Assembly (NCBI GenBank): GCA_008017145.1 | Contig: SSGY01000212.1 | Span: forward strand, 1 to 14,930 | Length of the DNA: 14,930 nucleotides | DNA from: Neisseriales bacterium | GTDB lineage: Bacteria > Pseudomonadota > Gammaproteobacteria > Burkholderiales > UBA11063 | Direction of reading: 5' to 3' | Shown here: positions 1-7,153 of the stretch, in pieces | How positions within the stretch are numbered: the first letter of the stretch is position 1 | Layout of the letters: each line of letters begins with the position of its first letter | Position numbers and translations under genes: made by a program | Notes under the pieces: model-generated | What the model was told of the DNA's origin: nothing | The model's input: the letters and a program-made list of their open reading frames with translations, nothing else | The model's database searches: none

Positions 1-106
1 AAGCAAAGATCACTACCATAGGTAAGAATGACATAACACTGCTCATTGGACCACTACTTGCTGCAGCTGCAGCACCATCAGCAAACGCACTAGGAATTAA
101 AGACAT
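1..106 (-). CDS. yajC: YajC, Sec translocase accessory subunit (N-terminal part, cut by window edge)
   Basis: Partial gene running off the left edge; 35 codons are visible. The start is ATG at 106-104, preceded on the minus strand by an AAAGG ribosome site six bases upstream. The peptide begins MSLIPSAFADGAAAAASSG and continues through SFLPMVVIFA, the Ala/Gly-rich lead followed by the start of a single membrane span that is typical of YajC (compare the LLPMLVIFG stretch of known YajC). YajC is a small inner-membrane protein that associates with SecDF and assists Sec-dependent export. The cytoplasmic C-terminal half, including the usual RPQ motif, is outside the window. The call rests on this N-terminus alone, but the pattern is distinctive. 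Confidence 0.8.
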   Translation of the reverse strand, partial: MSLIPSAFADGAAAAASSGPMSSVMSFLPMVVIFA

Positions 107-194
107 AGAGAACCTTTCTTAAATGTTGACTTAACAAACCGCTATTATAATATAAAACTAGCTTAAAGATGCTGTTATCAGGATTCAGCATAAT

Positions 195-232
195 AAAAAA
201 GCAGTCAAGTATGATACTCAAACTGCTTTTTT
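195..232 (-). terminator. Rho-independent terminator after the symporter gene
   Basis: An 11-bp perfect stem (195-205 with 222-232) contains an inner AGTAT/ATACT inverted repeat. Read on the minus strand the hairpin ends in a run of six T. It lies about 20 bases downstream of the symporter stop codon and separates that gene from yajC. Confidence 0.8.
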
Positions 233-252
233 ATCATGAAAAATAAGTTAAA

Positions 253-1515
253 TTAATCGTGATTATGCTTTTTTTCCCACTTATCAACAAAAAGTGCAGA
301 CATAGTATTGGCAAAAGCATTGGTCGCACTGCGCCCCATATCCATAAAACTATCTATTGGTAATAAAATCAAAACACCAACTTCAGGGTAGCCAAATGCG
401 GTTAGCGTAGCAGCGACAACAACTAAAGATACGCGTGGAACACCTGCGATACCCTTAGAAGTTAGCATCAGCATAAATAGCATTAGAATTTCTGTTGATA
501 ACGTAATATGGTAGCCATATAGTTGAATAATGAAAATTGTTGCAAAGGTACAATTTAACATTGATGCTTCTAAATTAAACGAATAGCCCATCGGAATTAC
601 AAATCCACTTACCTTTTTAGACACTCCAAAACGTTCTAAATTAGATAAAATTCCAGGCAATGCAACTTCAGATGAAGAAGCTGCAAATGAAGTACTATAT
701 AATGGTAACATTGACTTAATAACGGCAAAAAGTGGTTTACCAATTACAATAAAACCAATCGTAATTAATACCCCCCAAATTATTGCTAAACCTAAATAAA
801 ACTCTAAGGCATAGACTAAATATAAAGATAAGACACTAACGCCACTTCCCATAACTAATTTAGTAATCGCAGCAAATACTGCAATCGGAGCTATGTACAT
901 AATATAGCCAATTATTTTAAACATTAGTTGCGACATCATGTCGAAAAACTCAAAAACTGGCGCCACTGATTCACCAATTGATACGCCAGCAACGCCAATG
1001 AATATTGCTAAAACGATCACTTGTAAGATATGATTTTCAACAAAACCTTGCATTGCTGAAGCTGGAATCACTGATTCAACAAATGATTTCAATGTTGCAC
1101 CACAAGTAGTACAAACACTATTACTCGCCGCAGAAAGATCTGCCGTTGTAGAGTTTAGCAATACATCATGTAGAGCCTTACCTGGTTGAAAAAACTCAAC
1201 TAACAACATCCCCAAAGCTAAAGAGAAGAAACCGCCAACAACAAATATAAACATAGATTTAAGAAACAATCTTCCCAATACCTTACTGTCGTTCATCTTA
1301 GCAATACCAGTCACCAACGTGGTAAACACTAGCGGAGCAATAATCATTTTGATCAAGCGCAAAAATGCAGATGATACCAAATCAAGATAACCAGAGATAG
1401 ATTTAATTTCTACCGGATTAGCAATTCCGACATGGGCAAAATGCCCAACAATCACACCTAGGACCAGTGCAGCAAAGATATAGAAACTCAAACGCGATTT
1501 TTTTGCTTTTACCAT
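253..1515 (-). CDS. Dicarboxylate/amino acid:cation symporter (DAACS family)
   Basis: A 420-residue inner-membrane secondary transporter of the DctA/GltP (SLC1-like) family, at the family's usual length. It is expected to import dicarboxylates or acidic or neutral amino acids with Na+ or H+. Visible hallmarks are the serine-rich HP1 motif SSSEVALPG (about residues 277-285), the TM7 segment GYSFNLEASML (about 308-319), the HP2 segment SKGIAGVPR (about 353-361) and the TM8 signature DSFMDMGRSATN (about 385-396). The TM7 motif differs from the classic N-M/L-D-G-T cation site: it reads N-L-E-A-S. In TM8 the residue after the first Asp is Ser, where DctA has Arg. Substrate therefore cannot be transferred from DctA or GltP. 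The start ATG has an AGGAAA ribosome site nine bases upstream. It is transcribed divergently from lysA. Confidence 0.88.
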   Translation of the reverse strand: MVKAKKSRLSFYIFAALVLGVIVGHFAHVGIANPVEIKSISGYLDLVSSAFLRLIKMIIAPLVFTTLVTGIAKMNDSKVLGRLFLKSMFIFVVGGFFSLALGMLLVEFFQPGKALHDVLLNSTTADLSAASNSVCTTCGATLKSFVESVIPASAMQGFVENHILQVIVLAIFIGVAGVSIGESVAPVFEFFDMMSQLMFKIIGYIMYIAPIAVFAAITKLVMGSGVSVLSLYLVYALEFYLGLAIIWGVLITIGFIVIGKPLFAVIKSMLPLYSTSFAASSSEVALPGILSNLERFGVSKKVSGFVIPMGYSFNLEASMLNCTFATIFIIQLYGYHITLSTEILMLFMLMLTSKGIAGVPRVSLVVVAATLTAFGYPEVGVLILLPIDSFMDMGRSATNAFANTMSALFVDKWEKKHNHD

Positions 1516-1639
1516 TAATATTATTTCCTATAAAATTTTGTTATGCATCTACACTCACCCTTATAACTAATAGATGAATACATAAAAACACAAGCAGGTA
1601 TTTTAAATGTTTTAGCGTATTACTCGGGAATTATGTATG

Positions 1640-1697
1640 GTGCAGCGCAATATTATGTCTTTCTATAATTTACTAACAAACAAATATATGGTAAAAT
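1640..1697 (+). promoter_or_regulatory. Candidate promoter(s) for lysA
   Basis: Two possible -10 elements lie in the 223-base gap between the divergent symporter and lysA: a perfect TATAAT at 1664-1669, and an extended TGG-TAAAAT at 1689-1697. Neither has a convincing -35. The extended -10 resembles those before the barrel gene (4041-4050) and the 10625 gene. The assignment is inferred from motif and position only. Confidence 0.4.
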
Positions 1698-1738
1698 TCG
1701 CTAAAATAACGTTCGCTGTTTTAAAAAGGTATTGTTAG

Positions 1739-2953
1739 ATGAGTTTAACACCACAACAATTGGTTGAAATTGCTAATGAGTATGGTAGCCCGTTGTATGT
1801 CTATGATACACAGAGTATCGAGAGTCAATATAAAAAATTAACTACTGCTTTTCAAAATGTTAATGCAAAATTCTTCTATGCATGTAAAGCACTCAGCAAT
1901 ATAAATATCCTAAAATTTTTACACAGTCTTGGAAGCAATCTTGACTGCGTTAGTATCAATGAAGTTAGGCTCGGACTTATGGCTGGTTTTTCAGCTGAAC
2001 AAATTATTTATACTCCTAACTGTGTTGATTTTAGTGAAATTGAAGCCTGTAAAGATTTAGGAGTTCATATTAATATTGATAATATTTCGATATTAGAGCA
2101 ATTCGGTAATAAATTTGGTAATACTTATCCAGTATGTATCCGAATTAATCCGCATATCATGGCTGGTGGAAATATGAAAATCTCAACCGGACATATTGAT
2201 AGTAAATTTGGGATCAGTATTCATCAATTACGCCACATTCAACGAGTTGTAAAAAGTACCGGATTAGTCATTAATGGCTTGCATATGCACACAGGTAGTG
2301 AAATTAAAGACATTGATGTATTTATCCGTAGTCTGGAAATTTTGCTAGATATAGCCCATGATTTTCCCGATTTAACCTTTCTTGATTTAGGCAGTGGATT
2401 TAAAGTGCCGTATCAAGAAGGTGACTACACGACCGACTTAAATACTTTAGCAAATAGAATCCAAGAAACCTTTGACGCTTTTGAAAATGCGGAGAAACGT
2501 CATTTTGAAATATGGTTTGAGCCAGGTAAGTTTTTGGTTAGTGAATCAGGTTATTTCATTACTAAAGCAAATGTGATCAAACAAACTACTGCGACTACTT
2601 TCGTTGGTGTGAATAGTGGATTTAACCACCTTATTCGCCCAATGTTCTACGATTCGTATCATCGCATTAGTAATATTTCAGCGCCAGAAGGAACTGAGCG
2701 AATCTATACGGTTGTCGGTAATTTATGTGAAACAGATACTTTTGCTTGGGATCGCAAAATCAATGAAGTCCACGAAGGTGATTATTTGGTATTTCACAAT
2801 GCTGGTGCTTATGGTTTTGAAATGAGCAGTAGCTTCAACTCACGCTGCCGTCCAGCCGAAGTATTATTCCACCAAGGACAAACACATCTAATTCGTAAAC
2901 GTGAGGAAGCTGAAGATTTACTTAGTAAACAAATTGACTGTGATTTATTTTAA
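1739..2953 (+). CDS. lysA: Diaminopimelate decarboxylase
   Basis: A 404-residue PLP-dependent, alanine-racemase-fold decarboxylase that makes L-lysine from meso-diaminopimelate, the last step of lysine synthesis. Family marks in order: the PLP lysine K50 in FFYACKALSN, RINPH followed by KISTGHIDSKFGI (about 135-159), HMHTGSEI (182-189), the glycine-rich LGSGFKVPY (217-225), EPGKFLVSESG (261-271), the active-site motif CETDTFAWDR (330-339), and the late tyrosine in GAYGFEMSS (356-364). The C-E-T-D-T form of the cysteine motif and the overall spacing look like the Bacteroidetes-type enzyme rather than the E. coli type. Carboxynorspermidine decarboxylase (NspC) was considered, but its motifs are not present. 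The start ATG follows an AAAAAGG ribosome site. The small basic secreted gene follows 30 bases downstream and may be co-transcribed. Confidence 0.9.
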   Translation: MSLTPQQLVEIANEYGSPLYVYDTQSIESQYKKLTTAFQNVNAKFFYACKALSNINILKFLHSLGSNLDCVSINEVRLGLMAGFSAEQIIYTPNCVDFSEIEACKDLGVHINIDNISILEQFGNKFGNTYPVCIRINPHIMAGGNMKISTGHIDSKFGISIHQLRHIQRVVKSTGLVINGLHMHTGSEIKDIDVFIRSLEILLDIAHDFPDLTFLDLGSGFKVPYQEGDYTTDLNTLANRIQETFDAFENAEKRHFEIWFEPGKFLVSESGYFITKANVIKQTTATTFVGVNSGFNHLIRPMFYDSYHRISNISAPEGTERIYTVVGNLCETDTFAWDRKINEVHEGDYLVFHNAGAYGFEMSSSFNSRCRPAEVLFHQGQTHLIRKREEAEDLLSKQIDCDLF

Positions 2954-2983
2954 TCAAACTATACGTTAGCAAAAGGAAAATAT

Positions 2984-3262
2984 ATGAAGAAATTATTAGT
3001 GGCTCTATCGGTGTGTTGTTCTATCGCAATTGCAGATCCTGCTTTAGATAGCGCGGAAGGAAGCGTTAATACCGATGCAAAATCGACTACTACTCAACAA
3101 CCAAAAGTTATCATGGTAAAAGGTTCTACAGCTGCAACAAACAGCCCAACTACAAGCAAGAAAACCAGTCATAAGACAAAAAAATCACATCACACTACCA
3201 CGAAAAAACATAAATCTAAAGCCAAAACCAATAAAAAGCATAGCACCAAAAAATCAAATTAA
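2984..3262 (+). CDS. Small basic secreted protein, Asr-like (acid-shock protein type)
   Basis: A 92-residue protein with a Sec signal peptide (MKKLLVALSVCCSIAIA, cleavage predicted near residue 17). The mature part is low-complexity: an acidic-to-neutral stretch to about residue 45, then a tail made almost entirely of Lys, Thr, Ser and His. This layout of signal peptide plus Lys/His/Thr-rich tail resembles E. coli acid-shock protein Asr, an intrinsically disordered periplasmic protein. The resemblance is compositional, so homology is not shown. AAAGGAAAA precedes the ATG. The gene follows lysA by 30 bases and ends inside a strong terminator hairpin. It could equally be an unrelated disordered envelope protein that binds polyanions. 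Confidence 0.75.
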   Translation: MKKLLVALSVCCSIAIADPALDSAEGSVNTDAKSTTTQQPKVIMVKGSTAATNSPTTSKKTSHKTKKSHHTTTKKHKSKAKTNKKHSTKKSN

Positions 3263-3296
3263 AAGTGAGCACAAAAGTGCTCACTTTTAATTTGAT
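3253..3296. terminator. Bidirectional terminator between the Asr-like gene and nusB
   Basis: A perfect 20-bp inverted repeat (3253-3272 with 3277-3296) with an AAAA loop. Its GC core is GTGAGCAC/GTGCTCAC, flanked by A and T runs on both sides, so it can act in both directions. The left arm contains the stop codon of the Asr-like gene. nusB ends 36 bases beyond on the opposite strand. Confidence 0.85.
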
Positions 3297-3332
3297 AAAC
3301 AGCAGTATTTACTGATTAAAACATAGTTTAAT

Positions 3333-3806
3333 TTAACCGTGGTTGACTTTACGGCGATTTTTCCGCGCATGTTCCATTTCACTTTGACGTAAATTCATGG
3401 CTAATTTATCAACGAGCCCGTTGATAAATTTAAATGAATCTTCACCGCCGTAAATTTTGGCAAGTTCAATTGCCTCATTTATAATCACTGGCGCAGGCAC
3501 TTCTGCATTATACTTTAACTCAACTGAGGCAATTACCAAAATAGCCTTCTCTGTAGTTTGTATTTCATTAACTGGACGATCTGAATATCCAGCATAAAGT
3601 GCTAGACTCTGTTCAAAATTATCGGTTGACATTTCCAATAAATAATGCAGTAGATCATAATTTGCACGAACATAAATTTCTTCATTTGTATTTTGGAGAA
3701 AATCCTCGATTTCACTAACTGATTTAGGATTGGTTTGAAAAAAATAAATCCCTTGCACAGCTAAAGAACGTGAGATGCGCCGTGGGGATAACTTTGGTTT
3801 ATGCAT
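3333..3806 (-). CDS. nusB: Transcription antitermination factor NusB
   Basis: A 157-residue all-helical RNA-binding protein that, with NusE (S10), NusG and NusA, forms the antitermination complex on rRNA leader boxA. Evidence: the N-terminal SPRRISRSLAVQGIYFF (Arg-rich helix 1, the RNA-binding end, with the usual A-V-Q-x-[IL]-Y core), the central ILVIASVELKYNAEVPAPVIINEAIELAKIYG block (about residues 89-120) and the following FKFINGLVDKLA, which matches the family's FVNGVLDxLA. Length is normal. The start is ATG at 3806, with AAGG seven bases upstream on the minus strand. ribH, often a partner, is not adjacent: the gene stands alone, convergent with lysA/Asr-like and divergent from the barrel gene. 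Confidence 0.92.
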   Translation of the reverse strand: MHKPKLSPRRISRSLAVQGIYFFQTNPKSVSEIEDFLQNTNEEIYVRANYDLLHYLLEMSTDNFEQSLALYAGYSDRPVNEIQTTEKAILVIASVELKYNAEVPAPVIINEAIELAKIYGGEDSFKFINGLVDKLAMNLRQSEMEHARKNRRKVNHG

Positions 3807-3842
3807 GATTTACCTTATTGCTAATTTGCTAAATAAGGCGTG

Positions 3843-3851
3843 ATTTTATCA
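3843..3851 (-). promoter_or_regulatory. Candidate extended -10 promoter for nusB
   Basis: The minus strand reads TGATAAAAT, an extended -10 (TGn plus TAAAAT), about 40 bases before the nusB start. A weak TTAGAA lies 17 bases upstream as a possible -35. Confidence 0.4.
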
Positions 3852-4040
3852 CACCTAACAATAGATTCTAATAACTAATTACAAAAGAAAAGCCCATGTA
3901 CTCAAATAACCAATGCTTAATTAACTTTCAATTCTTAAGTCGATCGGTTAACATTACTTTTAAAAATAGCAATTTATACCCAAAAGACTTAATTTCTTTA
4001 AAAGTCAAACAGTAAATATTTAACTCCAACAGCATCCTTC

Positions 4041-4050
4041 TTGGTAAAAT
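4041..4050 (+). promoter_or_regulatory. Candidate promoter for the barrel-lipocalin operon
   Basis: The sequence TTGGTAAAAT contains TGG-TAAAAT, an extended -10, placed 35 bases before the proposed AUU start and 23 bases before its ribosome site. No good -35 is seen. This placement supports translation starting near 4085 rather than far downstream. Confidence 0.4.
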
Positions 4051-4084
4051 TACGCTTTAAACTTAGCACATCAAGGATAATAAA

Positions 4085-4654
4085 ATTCACATAACCTCAA
4101 AAAAAATTTTTAGCATCGTTGCTATTTTTGCCTCTGGACTAAGCAGTGCGGAAGGTAATCTATACATAAATGCCGATGTTGGTTATGCTAACATCCAAAA
4201 TTGGTGGACAGCTGCTCCAGCGCTCACTTTAAATGTTGGATATAACTATAATAAGTATCTCGCATCAGAGGTTGGAGCAACTTGGGTTAATGCTATTTCG
4301 ACAACTTATAACAGTGCTGGATACAGCGGAAATTATACTCAGGGACAATCGTTTGCCGATATTGCAGCTAAAGGCTCACTACCATTTAGCGATATTTTTA
4401 GTGTCTATGCGAAAGCTGGTTTGGGCGTTGCTTATTCAACCTCATCAATGGCAATGCAATCAGGTTTAACTAATTACGATTGGAATGGTGATAGCTCAGG
4501 CGTTGGTTTTGGTTTATACATGGCATTAGGTGCTGAATTAAAACTTAGCCAACACTGGGGGATAACTTTTGAAGATTATGGAATGATGCCATTTACAGGT
4601 AATAATTGGGGAAACATCAATGTCTTTGGTGTTGGTGGAAAATATAACTTTTAG
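4085..4654 (+). CDS. Outer-membrane beta-barrel protein with a non-canonical (AUU) start
   Basis: The frame is open from an in-frame TAG at 4064 to the stop at 4652-4654, but holds no ATG, GTG or TTG before mid-gene. The translated product is plainly a complete small barrel: a signal peptide (HITSKKIFSIVAIFASGLSSA, cleavage near SSA), alternating strands such as LYINADVGYA, ALTLNVGYNY, VYAKAGLGVAY and VGFGLYMALGAEL, and a terminal ...GGKYNF ending in Phe, as outer-membrane proteins do. At about 189 residues it fits eight-stranded OmpA/OmpW-size barrels. AAGGA at 4073-4077 sits seven bases before ATT at 4085, exactly where a start codon should be. Either AUU is used, as in E. coli infC and pcnB, or an ATG was lost by mutation or sequencing error. 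The lipocalin gene follows immediately; its ribosome site overlaps this stop codon. Ligand unknown. Confidence 0.75.
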   Translation: MHITSKKIFSIVAIFASGLSSAEGNLYINADVGYANIQNWWTAAPALTLNVGYNYNKYLASEVGATWVNAISTTYNSAGYSGNYTQGQSFADIAAKGSLPFSDIFSVYAKAGLGVAYSTSSMAMQSGLTNYDWNGDSSGVGFGLYMALGAELKLSQHWGITFEDYGMMPFTGNNWGNINVFGVGGKYNF

Positions 4655-4661
4655 GAATAAT

Positions 4662-5222
4662 ATGAAAAAAATACTTTTATTATCCATGATTGCTGCTAGT
4701 AGCACAGTTATGGCAGAACAGCTTACCCAGACCCAACAAGTTGAAGCAATTAATAATTTTCAAGTAGAATCTTATCTGGGAACTTGGTATGAAATTGCCC
4801 GTTTTCCGATGCATATTGAACGGGACTGTTTAGCGCCAACTACAGTTACATATCAATTTGATGAAAGTAAAAAGCAACTTAACTTAACTAATCGCTGCCG
4901 TTTGGAAGATGGACAATTTACGCAAAATAAAGGTCAAGCTTATTTCACGGCAGAATCAAGCAGTATAGCAAAGTTAAAACTAAGCTACATGCCAGGCTGG
5001 GCAAGCTGGATGCCTGTAGCCAAGGCTGACTATTGGGTTATTTATACCGATTATCAGCACTACGCAGTTGTTGGTAGCCCAGATCATGAATATCTTTGGT
5101 TATTGTCTCGCAGCGAAAGCAGCAATCAACAAGACATTCAAAAATTAATTGATATTGCTAAGAAGTATAATTATCCGGTTAAAAATTTACTCTTTACTAC
5201 ACCAAGCTTTAATCTAAACTAA
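4662..5222 (+). CDS. Secreted lipocalin, Blc family
   Basis: A 186-residue lipocalin of the bacterial Blc/apolipoprotein D type, an eight-stranded cup that binds hydrophobic ligands. The start is ATG at 4662, with AGGA overlapping the previous stop codon, which suggests coupling to the barrel gene. A signal peptide ends near residue 18 (MKKILLLSMIAASSTVMA). Lipocalin signatures are YLGTWYEIARFP at the mature N-terminus, WVIYTDYQHYAVVGSP in the later strands, and LWLLSRS, the third conserved region with its Arg. Two cysteines (in ERDCLAP and NRCRLED) could form a disulfide. Unlike E. coli Blc there is no lipobox cysteine, so the protein is probably soluble in the periplasm or exported rather than lipid-anchored. 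Co-transcription with a barrel fits lipid or lysolipid handling at the outer membrane, which is inference. Confidence 0.9.
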   Translation: MKKILLLSMIAASSTVMAEQLTQTQQVEAINNFQVESYLGTWYEIARFPMHIERDCLAPTTVTYQFDESKKQLNLTNRCRLEDGQFTQNKGQAYFTAESSSIAKLKLSYMPGWASWMPVAKADYWVIYTDYQHYAVVGSPDHEYLWLLSRSESSNQQDIQKLIDIAKKYNYPVKNLLFTTPSFNLN

Positions 5223-5223
5223 A

Positions 5224-5246
5224 AAAACCGGTCTATGACCGGTTTT
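5224..5246. terminator. Bidirectional terminator between the lipocalin and speA genes
   Basis: A perfect 10-bp stem AAAACCGGTC/GACCGGTTTT (5224-5233 with 5237-5246) with a TAT loop, and A or T runs on both sides. It starts just after the lipocalin stop and ends two bases from the speA stop on the other strand, so one hairpin serves both convergent operons. Confidence 0.88.
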
Positions 5247-5248
5247 GC

Positions 5249-7147
5249 TTACACTAAGTAAGTATGTGATTCAAATACACCTTTTATTTGATTAAATAAG
5301 TGTAACTGCTCTGCTTTAGATATTTTTAAAGTCGTTAGTGATTTTTTAGCTAAATCTAGCATTTCAACAATATCATAACCAACATGTTCCAGTGAGTTTT
5401 TATTGGTAAATCCGTCATGGACTGCTTCAAACTCAAAGCCACCTTTACCATCTAAACAAATATCTAGAGTAGTTACTTGTCCAAATAGATTATGCATATT
5501 ACCCATAATCTCTTGGTAAGCACCAACTAAGAATATTCCAAGCAAGTATGGGTTTTTGGCATTATATTTTGGTAGTTTTAATGATGGTTCATTACCTTGA
5601 TAATCCATATAGTTATTTATTTTACCATCAGAGTCACACGTAATATCTTCAATAATCGAACGCATTGTTGGTTCTTCATTCAGCTGAGATAATGGCATTA
5701 CCGGGAATAATTGGGAAATTGCCCAGCTATCTGGAATTGATTGAAAGAGTGAAAAATTAGCAATAATTTTCTTAGCCAAATCTTCATCCAGCCTATCAAA
5801 CAAATCACGATGCGAGCGATGCAATGGATTGAGACGCTTGATAATTTCAAGTTTAATATGAGAAAATAATTGTTCTGCAACTGCACGTTTTTCTAAAGAT
5901 AAATCCCCTGCTGAAAAACGATTATGTAAACTTTCAATAGCTAGAACACTTGAAGTATAAATTTCATTAATTGGCAAGCTATCAACTGAATCCAGCATAT
6001 TATCCAGTTCTACCAAATCTTCATCGTTGGTTTTACCGATATCAGGAACTTCTTCGCCAACTACACTCTCCACTTCAACAATATTAGTCACAAATACAGC
6101 ATGATGCGCAGTAGTTGCACGCCCTGATTCAGTGTAAATCTGAGGTAAAGGCAAGTCATTTTTCTCCGCAATTTTTTTAACTGTTTCTAAAAGTGTCATC
6201 GCATATTCAGATAATGTATAATTAGTTGAGTTAAAGCTACGGGTACGACTCCCCTCGTAATCAACTGCAAGACCACCACCAGTGTCAATAATTTTAAGAT
6301 TTACCCCAAGTTTGCAAAGCTGAACATAAACTTGAGATAATTCATTAATGTAGTGCTGAATGTCGTTCACATTGGCGATTTGAGAGCCTTGATGACAATG
6401 GATGAGGTGTAAACAATCCAGCAGCTCATTTGTACGCAACAATTTAATTAGCTCTAAAATTTGAGTAGTGCTCAAACCAAACTTGGATTTTTCACCGCCA
6501 GAATGTGACCACTTACCTGCCAGCGTTAACGCCAGACGGCAACGAACGCCAAGTAAAGGTACAACATCTAATTCTTTAGCTAGCTCGATTACGTATTGAG
6601 CCTCAATCATTTTCTCAATAACGATAGTAATATTTCGTCCAAGTTTACGTGCAATTAAAGCCATTCGAATATAGTCACGGTCTTTATAACCATTACAAAC
6701 AATCGGTGTTTTATTATTTTTTACTAATGACAATACTGCTAGAAGCTCTGCCTTACTTCCTGCCTCAAGCCCATTATTTGCTTTAGCTTCAATAATACTT
6801 TCGACTACCGCGCGGTTCTGATTTACTTTAATGGGATAAATCAAAGTATACTCTGCAGGATAATGTAATTGTTTACGCGCTTTATTAAAAGCATTAGTAA
6901 TACGTTCAACCCGATTTTTGACAATATCAGTAAATCTCAAGACCAATGGTGTTTGTAATTGGTATTTGTTACATGCAGCATCAATTATATCGACTAAAGC
7001 TACTGGAACATCTTTAAGGTACTTACCTCGCCTAACTGTTAATTGACCTGTTTTATTAATATCAAAATAACTATTTGACCAGCCGTGAACACAATAAAAA
7101 TCAGCAGATTTTTTATAGTTCCAATTAGTTTCTTTAATTACAGCCAT
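5249..7147 (-). CDS. speA: Biosynthetic arginine decarboxylase
   Basis: A 632-residue PLP enzyme of the large SpeA class (E. coli about 658) that converts arginine to agmatine plus CO2. Motifs: PLP lysine K107 in LIYPIKVNQ, HCHQGSQI (250-257), glycine-rich IIDTGGGLAVDYEGSR (286-301), YTESGRATTAHHAV (338-351, compare SESGRAVTAHHAV in E. coli), and the C-terminal active-site C504 in ITCDSDGKI. No motif residue appears lost. The start is ATG at 7147, six bases after the permease stop; its ribosome site AAAGG is formed by the last codons of the permease. It is third in the operon speB-permease-speA. The product agmatine is the substrate of SpeB, so the operon encodes arginine to putrescine in two steps. 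There is no signal peptide, so it is cytoplasmic here. Confidence 0.95.
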   Translation of the reverse strand: MAVIKETNWNYKKSADFYCVHGWSNSYFDINKTGQLTVRRGKYLKDVPVALVDIIDAACNKYQLQTPLVLRFTDIVKNRVERITNAFNKARKQLHYPAEYTLIYPIKVNQNRAVVESIIEAKANNGLEAGSKAELLAVLSLVKNNKTPIVCNGYKDRDYIRMALIARKLGRNITIVIEKMIEAQYVIELAKELDVVPLLGVRCRLALTLAGKWSHSGGEKSKFGLSTTQILELIKLLRTNELLDCLHLIHCHQGSQIANVNDIQHYINELSQVYVQLCKLGVNLKIIDTGGGLAVDYEGSRTRSFNSTNYTLSEYAMTLLETVKKIAEKNDLPLPQIYTESGRATTAHHAVFVTNIVEVESVVGEEVPDIGKTNDEDLVELDNMLDSVDSLPINEIYTSSVLAIESLHNRFSAGDLSLEKRAVAEQLFSHIKLEIIKRLNPLHRSHRDLFDRLDEDLAKKIIANFSLFQSIPDSWAISQLFPVMPLSQLNEEPTMRSIIEDITCDSDGKINNYMDYQGNEPSLKLPKYNAKNPYLLGIFLVGAYQEIMGNMHNLFGQVTTLDICLDGKGGFEFEAVHDGFTNKNSLEHVGYDIVEMLDLAKKSLTTLKISKAEQLHLFNQIKGVFESHTYLV

Positions 7148-7153
7148 TAGTAA

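Noticed and set aside
1739..2953. lysA as carboxynorspermidine decarboxylase (NspC), which would fit the polyamine theme
   Set aside because: The KISTG, HMHTGSEI and CETDTFAWDR motifs are those of diaminopimelate decarboxylase; NspC motifs are missing.
4421..4654. Short 77-residue gene starting at the internal ATG 4421
   Set aside because: It is the C-terminal part of the barrel gene; the upstream in-frame sequence codes for a signal peptide and strands without a stop.
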